Assembly: GCA_947452215.1 (NCBI GenBank)
Contig: CANGCD010000004.1
Coordinates: forward strand, 1 to 35,412
Source of the DNA: Cytophagaceae bacterium
GTDB lineage: Bacteria > Bacteroidota > Bacteroidia > Cytophagales > Spirosomataceae
DNA: 35,412 nucleotides
Reading direction: 5' to 3'
Position numbers and translations under genes: made by a program. Of this stretch, positions 1-6,265 are shown one piece after another. Every line of letters starts with the position of its first letter. Position 1 is the first letter of the stretch. The notes beneath the pieces were generated by a model, which searched no databases, was not told the origin of the DNA, and saw only the letters and a program-made list of their open reading frames with translations.

Positions 1-38
1 CCTTTTTTTAGGATTTTTTTCATTTTTGAATAATTTTT

Positions 39-1139
39 ATGAAAGTTTCTGAGTCAACACCTGCAGTACTCTTACTTCAAGATGGAACCTTATTTCACGG
101 AAAGGCCTTAGGGAAAATCGGAACCCATGGGGGTGAGATTTGCTTTAATACCGGAATGACGGGTTATCAAGAAATTTATACGGATCCTTCTTACAGCGGT
201 CAAGTAATTATTAATACGACGGCACATATAGGAAACTATGGCGTAATCGATCAAGTGGAAGCTGAATCAAATCAAGTACAAATCGCAGGGATGGTTTGTA
301 ACGAGTTCGCAAGCCTTCACTCACGTGCTACCGCTGATGGGTCCTTACAAGATTATTTAGCTGACGCAGGCATCGTTGGAATTTCGGGCATTGATACGCG
401 CGCTTTGGTACGTCACATCCGTACGCAAGGGGTTATGAATTGCTTAATTTCATCCGAGATTTCAGACTTAGCTACCTTACAAGCTGAATTAGCTAAAATA
501 CCTTCCATGGAGGGCTTGGAATTATCTTCACAGGTATGTACTAAACAAGCCTACTTCTTGGGTAACCCTTCAGCAACGTATAAAATTGCGGTATTGGATT
601 TAGGAGTGAAGAAAAGCATTTTGACCAACTTCACTGATCGTGACTGTTACTTACAGGTATTTCCTGCAAAAACTCCTTTCGCAGAGATTGCTGCTTGGAA
701 CCCAGATGGATACTTTGTTTCCAATGGCCCAGGCGATCCCGCAACGATGCCTTATGCGGTGGAAACAGTTTCGCAGTTTTTAGCTTCGGATAAGCCTGTA
801 TTTGGAATCTGCTTAGGTCATCAAATCCTAGCACAGGTATGCGGTCTGTCTACGTATAAAATGCACAACGGTCACCGTGGTTTAAATCACCCGGTAAAAA
901 ACTTAATCTCTGGTCTTTCAGAAATTACCTCTCAAAATCACGGCTTCGCAGTGAAAATGGATGAGTTGAAATCATCGGAGAAAGCAGAGCTTACGCACAT
1001 TAATTTGAATGATCAGACGGTTGAAGGCCTTCGTGTCAAAGGACGCAAAGCATTCTCGGTGCAACATCACCCAGAGGCTTCACCAGGACCGCATGATTCA
1101 CGCTACTTGTTTGATCAGTTTATTGATTTATTAAAGTAG
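39..1139 (+). CDS. carA: Carbamoyl-phosphate synthase small subunit (glutaminase)
   Basis: This is the glutamine amidotransferase subunit that hydrolyses glutamine and passes ammonia to CarB, making carbamoyl phosphate for pyrimidine and arginine synthesis in the cytoplasm. The N-terminal CarA domain is visible (GTHGGEICFNTGMTGYQEIY near residues 28-47). It is followed by a class I glutaminase domain with SNGPGDP, the nucleophile motif FGICLGHQ (Cys near 258) and the His/Glu motif VQHHPEASPG near 341. At 366 residues it is of normal family length. The start is an ATG with only 38 bases of T-rich leader inside the window; the run CTTTTTTT at the very start could be the tail of an upstream terminator. 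No carB is present here. A strong terminator follows 14 bases after the stop, so this is the last gene of its transcript. Identity is secure. Confidence 0.97.
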   Translation: MKVSESTPAVLLLQDGTLFHGKALGKIGTHGGEICFNTGMTGYQEIYTDPSYSGQVIINTTAHIGNYGVIDQVEAESNQVQIAGMVCNEFASLHSRATADGSLQDYLADAGIVGISGIDTRALVRHIRTQGVMNCLISSEISDLATLQAELAKIPSMEGLELSSQVCTKQAYFLGNPSATYKIAVLDLGVKKSILTNFTDRDCYLQVFPAKTPFAEIAAWNPDGYFVSNGPGDPATMPYAVETVSQFLASDKPVFGICLGHQILAQVCGLSTYKMHNGHRGLNHPVKNLISGLSEITSQNHGFAVKMDELKSSEKAELTHINLNDQTVEGLRVKGRKAFSVQHHPEASPGPHDSRYLFDQFIDLLK

Positions 1140-1152
1140 ATACAAATAAAAG

Positions 1153-1188
1153 AAAAGCCCATCCGTCAGCTGACGGATGGGCTTTTTT
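1153..1188 (+). terminator. Perfect palindromic terminator after carA, probably bidirectional
   Basis: Positions 1153-1169 and 1170-1186 are exact reverse complements (17-bp arms; a 4-base loop is expected in RNA), with a GC-rich core and a T run on the plus strand. The minus strand also ends in TTTTCTTTTATTT after the stem. It can therefore end both carA and the converging minus-strand unit that stops at 1248. Confidence 0.9.
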
Positions 1189-1197
1189 ATGATGTTA

Positions 1198-1249
1198 AAT
1201 CCCTAGCTTTGGCGATCCTCCAAGGCTTGCGAAATCTATGTCAGGGATT
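1198..1249. other. Nested inverted repeat between the convergent genes
   Basis: Outer arms AATCCCT (1198-1204) and AGGGATT (1243-1249) enclose inner arms AGCTTTGG (1205-1212) and CCAAGGCT (1220-1227, one wobble pair). The 5' arms are contiguous and the 3' arms are separated by 15 bases, which gives a bulged hairpin. It covers the stop codon of the minus-strand gene. Function is unknown; a 3' stability element or processing site is possible. Confidence 0.5.
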
Positions 1250-2660
1250 AGTTTTTAGGAAATCCAAATAAAGCATTCTCCTTAATCATCGCAGCGACTG
1301 AACTAGGAACTAATTTCTCCCATTCGCCAGGACCTTGCTGAATCATATCCAAAACCTTGTCGGTACGAATGTTCATCAACTTCTCATCCGATTTTTTGAT
1401 ATCCTCTAATTTTGAATTATCCATCAAATATTGATAAAGACCTTTCAAGTGAGGTGCCGGCTTAAATGATTTTAAATTTAAAACAGCCCCTTGGTCGTCA
1501 ATCGTCGGGTAAAGATATAACTTGATTTTGTGTCCAAATAAATTGGCAAAGGCACTTAATATACCTCCTTCTAAATGTGTATAATGCTTTTCTTCAAAAA
1601 TATATTCGAGGTTTGGCATACCCATAATCAGTGCCATTTTAAGTTTAGAAAATTGACTTAAATAGGCAACCAATTTGAAATACTCATGGAAATTCGAAAT
1701 CAAAACCGTTTGCCCCAATGAACACAAAATATCAACGCGGTCCAGGAAATCCTTCTCGTTGATGTTATGCTTTCCATCTTCCAAACTACGCAGTGTCAAT
1801 TCGGATAAAACACAAATTTTATCATCATCCACATCTGCTTCCTGTTCGAATTGGGATTGTCCCTTCTTCAACATGTCTAAAAAGATGTTGGTCACCGGTC
1901 TGAAGCGACCGCGAATTGCAACGATGTGTTTCTTCGATAAGGCATCATAGGGTTGCATGACATTTCCATCAGGACCAAAAACAGCCGCCTGCGTATACCC
2001 ATGTTTTACTAAATACAAGGACATCAAGCGATTATCTACCTCCTTGAAATCGGCCCCCTCAAAGCGTATCATGTCGATTTCTATACGATCTCTTGATAAA
2101 TCGTCCAATAAGGAAAGTAATAATTGTTCCGGATCTTCATGATGGAAGTAACATCCATACAGGAGATTGACGCCGATGATTCCCAAAGCCTGTTGTTGGA
2201 GTACATTATCATTGTCCAACATATTCACGTGGATGACTACGCTATTAACAGGGCCGTTGGGACGCAGTTGAAAGCGTAACCCTATCCAACCGTGCGCATC
2301 ATTTGTCTTCTGATAATTTAATGCGGAAACGGTGTCCGCAAATGCAAAGAATCGTTTTTCAGCAGCACTTTCAGTTAATCTAACTTGGAGCAATTTGTAC
2401 TCCCGATTTAACATTTTGATTAAGCGCGGCTCACAAACATATTTACCTGATTCTTCTTCGCCATAAATGGCATCGGAAAAGGCCATATCATAAGCAGATA
2501 TGGTTTTAGCGATGGTTCCAGAAGCCCCTCCAGCTTTAAAAAAGTTAGCAGCTACTTCTTGGCCAGCTCCAATTTCAGCAAACGAACCGTAAATACTACG
2601 ATCTAAATTGATCTTAAGTGCTTTTTGTTTCGTTCCAATGGATTTTAATGCAGTGGTCAT
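1248..2660 (-). CDS. Conserved protein of unknown function (sometimes auto-labelled nicotinate-nucleotide adenylyltransferase)
   Basis: This 470-residue soluble protein has no signal peptide or membrane segment. I recognise it as a conserved Bacteroidota protein with a well-defined N-terminus (YGSFAEIGAGQEVAANFF near residues 24-41, then GGASGTIAKTISAYDM). From memory, relatives carry the automatic name nicotinate-nucleotide adenylyltransferase. I see no nucleotidyltransferase HxGH motif and no phosphate-binding loop, so I do not adopt that name. Other conspicuous segments are LGIIGVNLLYG, RFRPVTNIFLDML, LISNFHEYFKLVAYL and GGILSAFANLFGHK. It starts at an ATG 86 bases after the stop of the sugar-kinase gene on the same strand, so the two are probably cotranscribed. 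It ends against the carA terminator. The reading frame is certain; the function is not known to me. Confidence 0.85.
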   Translation of the reverse strand: MTTALKSIGTKQKALKINLDRSIYGSFAEIGAGQEVAANFFKAGGASGTIAKTISAYDMAFSDAIYGEEESGKYVCEPRLIKMLNREYKLLQVRLTESAAEKRFFAFADTVSALNYQKTNDAHGWIGLRFQLRPNGPVNSVVIHVNMLDNDNVLQQQALGIIGVNLLYGCYFHHEDPEQLLLSLLDDLSRDRIEIDMIRFEGADFKEVDNRLMSLYLVKHGYTQAAVFGPDGNVMQPYDALSKKHIVAIRGRFRPVTNIFLDMLKKGQSQFEQEADVDDDKICVLSELTLRSLEDGKHNINEKDFLDRVDILCSLGQTVLISNFHEYFKLVAYLSQFSKLKMALIMGMPNLEYIFEEKHYTHLEGGILSAFANLFGHKIKLYLYPTIDDQGAVLNLKSFKPAPHLKGLYQYLMDNSKLEDIKKSDEKLMNIRTDKVLDMIQQGPGEWEKLVPSSVAAMIKENALFGFPKN

Positions 2661-2683
2661 TGACGAATGAGTTTGTTGATAAT

Positions 2684-2701
2684 TTGCTTAGGCATAAGCA
2701 A
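2684..2701. other. Short perfect hairpin between two minus-strand genes
   Basis: TTGCTTA-GGCA-TAAGCAA is a perfect 7-bp stem with a 4-base loop. It extends to about 10 bp if one wobble pair is allowed (AAT outside on the left, GTT on the right). On the minus strand it lies between the kinase stop and the next start and has no T run after it. It is therefore unlikely to be a full terminator and might attenuate or process the transcript. Confidence 0.45.
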
Positions 2702-2746
2702 GTTAAAAAATAATCGCGTGCAATGGTAACGCTTCTTGAAAAAATC

Positions 2747-3607
2747 CTAAATAAGGTCCTTGTGGATTTCCTTGAAATACATGGTTAAACCAGCCATGGG
2801 CCCCTCGCTGATAATCCCTACGCGTAATTGTTTAGCCTTTAAAACGCGTTGTAATATATCGGCATAATAAAACGCAACCGAACCAGTGAAATGGATAGAA
2901 GTATTTGCCGCTTGTGGGTATTTCAACACGTATAAGTCACAAAAATCGTGAAAGGATTTTTCAACCAATTGATAGCAGAAGGGATGTTTCCGGTGATCGA
3001 ACAAAAATTTTGAAAAGGAAGCGAACCAGCGATTAGGAAATTCTTCCCGGTATGCTTTCTGAAGTACGGTTAATCGGTCCAATTCGCCATATCGTTTAAC
3101 AAATAGTGTACGTAAATCTGAGGGCATCTCATTGTGCAAGTAGCTCAAAACAAGGCTCTTACCTAAATGTCCGCCACTTCCTTCATCCCCAAGCCAAAAT
3201 CCCAGGGGTGGAACTTGATGTTGCAGTTCACCTTGCTCAAAATACCCGGAGTTTGACCCTGTGCCTAATATACAAGCAATGCCCTCGGAATTGCCGCAAA
3301 GTGACAAACCTGCCGCAACCAAATCATTTTGAATGCTGAGCTGGGCTTCACCAATATGTGGTCTTAAGACCTCGTCCAAGACCTTGATTTTGGCTTCATC
3401 TGTTATGCCCGTGCCAAAGTAATAAACAAACTTTATGGTTAGTCCACCTATTTTACTTAGTGTATCGTGCTGCGCGTCTCGAATTTCCTCGGCCGTTTGG
3501 TAGTAGGGATTGATACCCGCAGATTGGAAACTTTCAAACGCTTCATGGGCTTTGGTAATGTATCGCCATGCCGTTTTGGTAGACCCACTTTCAATTAATA
3601 GTATCAT
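2747..3607 (-). CDS. BadF/BadG/BcrA/BcrD-family ATPase, probable N-acetylglucosamine kinase
   Basis: This sugar kinase belongs to the ASKHA (actin/hexokinase-like) fold and probably phosphorylates an amino sugar such as N-acetylglucosamine in the cytoplasm, for example during cell-wall recycling. The N-terminal phosphate-binding loop is ESGSTKTAWRYI (residues 6-17). It is followed by the second phosphate motif GTGSNSGYF near 117-125 and the family signature GFWLGDEGSGGHLGK near 137-151. A C-terminal GPMAGLTMY segment follows. At 286 residues it has the length usual for Bacteroidota members. The ATG start overlaps the stop of the upstream cytochrome b5-like gene as ATGA, so translation is probably coupled. 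Substrate specificity is inferred from the family. Confidence 0.85.
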   Translation of the reverse strand: MILLIESGSTKTAWRYITKAHEAFESFQSAGINPYYQTAEEIRDAQHDTLSKIGGLTIKFVYYFGTGITDEAKIKVLDEVLRPHIGEAQLSIQNDLVAAGLSLCGNSEGIACILGTGSNSGYFEQGELQHQVPPLGFWLGDEGSGGHLGKSLVLSYLHNEMPSDLRTLFVKRYGELDRLTVLQKAYREEFPNRWFASFSKFLFDHRKHPFCYQLVEKSFHDFCDLYVLKYPQAANTSIHFTGSVAFYYADILQRVLKAKQLRVGIISEGPMAGLTMYFKEIHKDLI

Positions 3608-3849
3608 TGTAATAGTCCAATGGGGGTGAATTTTTCGAATACCTTTTCACTGTGTGGCGCATCCGCTAATTCAGATGTTAAATCCTGTCCCGCCCAATGT
3701 TCGTAATGCTTACCATTTTTCCACAATTTGGAATTCGTCATGTCGTAGATATATCCACGGAACGCAACCCAAATTTCAGGTCGGTCTTGCCCATTTCGAA
3801 GAGCTAATTGAGAACGCGTATAGGAATGTAATGCTTGTGACAAAACCAA
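3604..3849 (-). CDS. Cytochrome b5-like heme/steroid-binding domain protein
   Basis: This 81-residue single-domain protein matches the cytochrome b5 fold: YTRSQLALRNGQDRPEIWVA, then FRGYIYDMTNS, KLWKNGKHYEHWAGQDLT and ADAPHSEKVF. Two histidines are placed like heme ligands (KHYEHWAGQDLT and APHSEKV), although the eukaryotic HPGG motif is replaced by HYEHWAGQD, as in prokaryotic relatives. There is no signal peptide or membrane anchor, so it should be cytoplasmic. No ATG precedes the domain, and the track start is TTG at 3849; a second TTG two codons on (3843) is equally possible. It overlaps the kinase gene by four bases and is the first gene of the unit. What heme or other ligand it binds, and why it is coupled to a sugar kinase, cannot be told from sequence. 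Confidence 0.78.
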   Translation of the reverse strand: MVLSQALHSYTRSQLALRNGQDRPEIWVAFRGYIYDMTNSKLWKNGKHYEHWAGQDLTSELADAPHSEKVFEKFTPIGLLQ

Positions 3850-3943
3850 GTGTATTATTTTACGAAGCTAAATAAAAAGGATTAAAGACCGTTTTTTTAG
3901 TAAAGATTTTTAATTTTACATCTACGAAAAACTGAAGAAATTT

Positions 3944-4423
3944 ATGAAAATCTTTCAAGGCCTATTCATTTGTTTATTAAGTGCTCAATTGCTCTCGTGT
4001 GGGTCCTCTTCAGGTTCCGATCCAGCTCCCACACCACAACCCACCGTTTCTCAGCTCATCAGTAAAACGTGGAGTGCAAACACAGCAACTTGGGATGGCG
4101 TTACGCAATATGCGAAATCCTCTACAACCAATTTAGTTTCTGGATACGCCCAATTTAAATTAGATTTATCGAGTACGACAGCAGCTTCGTTGACAGAATT
4201 CGACGGTCGTAAATTTACCGGGACTTATAGTTTATCTGCCGACAATAAGAAAATTACCATGAGCGGCCTGACGAGTTCTGAAGGCGCTCCTTCAGGGACG
4301 AATGGTACGTTAGAATTCAACATCGTAGGGACTCCATCTAGCTCGGCATTGAGTCTAGAGACAACAACTACCTACATCAAGGCAAGCAACAAAAAGGTAA
4401 GCTTGACTTTGATTAATCCTTAA
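3944..4423 (+). CDS. Small lipoprotein, possibly lipocalin-like
   Basis: This 159-residue secreted lipoprotein has a signal peptide with a clear lipobox (AQLLSCGSSSG, Cys near residue 19), a Ser/Pro-rich linker and a beta-rich body. The pattern of a Trp near the start (KTWSANTATWDG), a central GTYSLSADNKKITM strand pair and a final strand (KKVSLTLINP) resembles the small lipocalin-like lipoproteins common in Bacteroidota. I cannot prove the family. It starts at an ATG 94 bases from the divergent cytochrome b5-like gene, and a near-consensus minus-7 element (TAATTTTA, 3911-3918) lies upstream. A terminator follows, so it is probably monocistronic. Function is unknown. Confidence 0.8.
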   Translation: MKIFQGLFICLLSAQLLSCGSSSGSDPAPTPQPTVSQLISKTWSANTATWDGVTQYAKSSTTNLVSGYAQFKLDLSSTTAASLTEFDGRKFTGTYSLSADNKKITMSGLTSSEGAPSGTNGTLEFNIVGTPSSSALSLETTTTYIKASNKKVSLTLINP

Positions 4424-4440
4424 CAAATTAGACGATTCGT

Positions 4441-4467
4441 AAGCCGTCCCCCGTGGCGGCTTTTTTT
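4441..4467 (+). terminator. Rho-independent terminator directly upstream of thiL
   Basis: AAGCCG (4441-4446) pairs with CGGCTT (4457-4462) around a 10-base loop, followed by seven T residues. It ends the lipoprotein transcript. The thiL ATG is at 4473, only five bases after the T run. Confidence 0.82.
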
Positions 4468-4472
4468 ATTAT

Positions 4473-5492
4473 ATGGAAAAGAGAACGGAAATAGGCACCT
4501 TAGGGGAGTTTGGCTTAATTAAGCGATTAGCCACGCCTTTCGAGCAACATCAAGGTTGGACAAAATTGGGAATTGGTGATGATGCAGCGCTATTAGAAGC
4601 ATCCAATCAATTGACTGTCAGCTCAACGGAATTGCTCATCGAAGGGGTACATTTTGATTTATCCTATACACCCTTGCAGCATTTGGGTTTTAAGGTCGTC
4701 ACAATGGCTGTATCGGATATTGCAGCTATGAATGCAATACCGACTCAAATACTCATTAGCATTGGACTTAGCAATCGTTTTTCTGTAGAAGCGGTCGATG
4801 AGTTGTATGCGGGAATTAAAACAGCTTGCGACGATTATCAAATCGACTTGGTCGGCGGCGATACAACCGCATCTCCACAAGGCCTAATTATTTCCGTAAC
4901 GGCATTAGGTGTTGTCGATTCAACGCAAGTCGTTACTCGTTCAAAAGCCCAAGCTAATGATGTGATTTGTGTGAGTGGGGATTTCGGTGGTGCCTTGTTA
5001 GGATTACAATCCTTAGAGCGCGAGAAACAAGTCTTTTTGGCAAACCCCGACATGCAACCCGAATTAGATAATAAAAGTTATGTGGTATTACGCCAATTGA
5101 AGCCAACGGCACGATTTGATATTATTCATGAATTGCGGGAATTGGGGGTTATCCCAACGGCGATGATTGATAGTTCGGATGGGCTAGCTGCTGAGATTTT
5201 GCATTTATGTGAAGCTTCAGGAACGGGCGCACGAATTTTCGAAAAGAATATACCGATTGATGATGAAACCTATTTAGCAGCGACGGAATTCAATTTGAGT
5301 CCTTTGACTGCTGCCTTGAACGGTGGAGAGGATTATGAGTTAGTCTTTACCGTCTCTCAAGCCGATTTCGAAAAAGTAGATAAGATTGCCGATGTGACGG
5401 CGATTGGCTACATGACCAATGTCCCGAATGAAAAGGTATTGGTGATGAAATCGGATCAAATTGTTAGCCTGACCGCCCCGGGATTAAATTAA
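4473..5492 (+). CDS. thiL: Thiamine-monophosphate kinase
   Basis: This enzyme phosphorylates thiamine monophosphate to thiamine pyrophosphate with ATP, the last step of vitamin B1 cofactor synthesis. The AIR-synthase/ThiL fold is clear: the GIGDDAALLE metal and ATP motif near residues 32-41, LLIEGVHFDLSY, AVSDIAAMNAIPTQILISIG, VGGDTTASP near 126, the IDSSDGLAAEILHL motif and GGEDYELVFT near the C-terminus. It is 339 residues, normal for the family. The N-terminus RTEIGTLGEFGLIKRL fits relatives as I recall them, which supports the ATG at 4473 although it sits against a terminator. I see no TPP riboswitch upstream. The WbqC-family gene starts 6 bases downstream. Confidence 0.96.
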   Translation: MEKRTEIGTLGEFGLIKRLATPFEQHQGWTKLGIGDDAALLEASNQLTVSSTELLIEGVHFDLSYTPLQHLGFKVVTMAVSDIAAMNAIPTQILISIGLSNRFSVEAVDELYAGIKTACDDYQIDLVGGDTTASPQGLIISVTALGVVDSTQVVTRSKAQANDVICVSGDFGGALLGLQSLEREKQVFLANPDMQPELDNKSYVVLRQLKPTARFDIIHELRELGVIPTAMIDSSDGLAAEILHLCEASGTGARIFEKNIPIDDETYLAATEFNLSPLTAALNGGEDYELVFTVSQADFEKVDKIADVTAIGYMTNVPNEKVLVMKSDQIVSLTAPGLN

Positions 5493-5498
5493 TTTTTC

Positions 5499-6200
5499 AT
5501 GGCAGTAGCAATCATGCAACCTTATTTTTTCCCTTACTTGGGCTATTTTCAGTTGGTCCAAGCTGTGGATGATTTTGTGTTTTATGATGATGTCATGTTT
5601 ATCAAAAAAGGATGGATTAACCGAAATCGAATTTTGATGCAAGGCCGCGACTTCCTTTTTACAATTCCCTTAGAAAACCAAAGCCAAAATAAAACGATTC
5701 GGGAATCGAATGTGGCTTGGGGAGCTGATTTTCCCGCTAAATTCTTAGCCCAACTAGATTCTGCCTACAAAAAGGCTCCGCAATATGATTTCGTAATGCC
5801 CTTGATCCGAGATTTGTTGGCCTCGCAACCTGAAAGCATGGCTGAATTAGCGGCTAAAAGTATCCAAATGGTTTGGCAATATTTAGGTCTTGAAAAGCGT
5901 TTTCATTTCAGTTCTCAGTTATCAGATAATCAAGCGGAAGGACGTGCAGATCGTTTGATTCATTTGACTAAAGGACTTGGGGACTCGAGGTATATTAATG
6001 CGCTCAATGGTCAAAGCCTTTACGAAAAGGGGTATTTTGCTGAGCAGGGTGTTGAACTTCTTTTTATTAATCCTTCTTTAAGCCCTTATACACAGGGAAA
6101 AGCGACGGAATTTATGCCGGGCTTATCCATGATAGATGTACTGATGTGGAATACGAAGGAACAAGTAAATCAGATGTTGACAAACTACAGCCTTGAATAA
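5499..6200 (+). CDS. WbqC-family protein
   Basis: This 233-residue cytoplasmic protein has the WbqC-like family N-terminus (AVAIMQPYFFPYLGYFQLV, then DDFVFYDDVMFIKKGWINRN). It also has the conserved FTIPLE and INPSLSPYTQG segments. The family is named after a gene in O-antigen clusters. Its biochemical role is not settled to my knowledge, though genomic context in many bacteria links it to surface polysaccharide synthesis. Here it lies 6 bases after thiL (so cotranscribed) and directly upstream of a nucleotide-sugar 4,6-dehydratase, which fits a surface-sugar role. There is no signal peptide. Family assignment is strong, function is inference. Confidence 0.9.
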   Translation: MAVAIMQPYFFPYLGYFQLVQAVDDFVFYDDVMFIKKGWINRNRILMQGRDFLFTIPLENQSQNKTIRESNVAWGADFPAKFLAQLDSAYKKAPQYDFVMPLIRDLLASQPESMAELAAKSIQMVWQYLGLEKRFHFSSQLSDNQAEGRADRLIHLTKGLGDSRYINALNGQSLYEKGYFAEQGVELLFINPSLSPYTQGKATEFMPGLSMIDVLMWNTKEQVNQMLTNYSLE

Positions 6201-6246
6201 ATTAACCATTTAGTAAATATAAGATTCCGTATCGCATGGATTTTTG

Positions 6247-6254
6247 TAAATTTG
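6247..6254 (+). promoter_or_regulatory. Candidate Bacteroidota minus-7 element
   Basis: TAAATTTG matches TAnnTTTG and ends 11 bases before the ATG of the dehydratase gene. No good TTTG minus-33 box is seen at the usual spacing, so this is tentative. Confidence 0.35.
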
Positions 6255-6265
6255 TGTGGTGATTA

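Noticed and set aside
1248-2660. Calling the protein a nicotinate-nucleotide adenylyltransferase
   Set aside because: The HxGH and related nucleotidyltransferase motifs are not visible; the name seems to come from automatic annotation.
4424-4472. TPP riboswitch ahead of thiL
   Set aside because: The gap is only 49 bases and is occupied by a terminator; there is no room for a thi-box.
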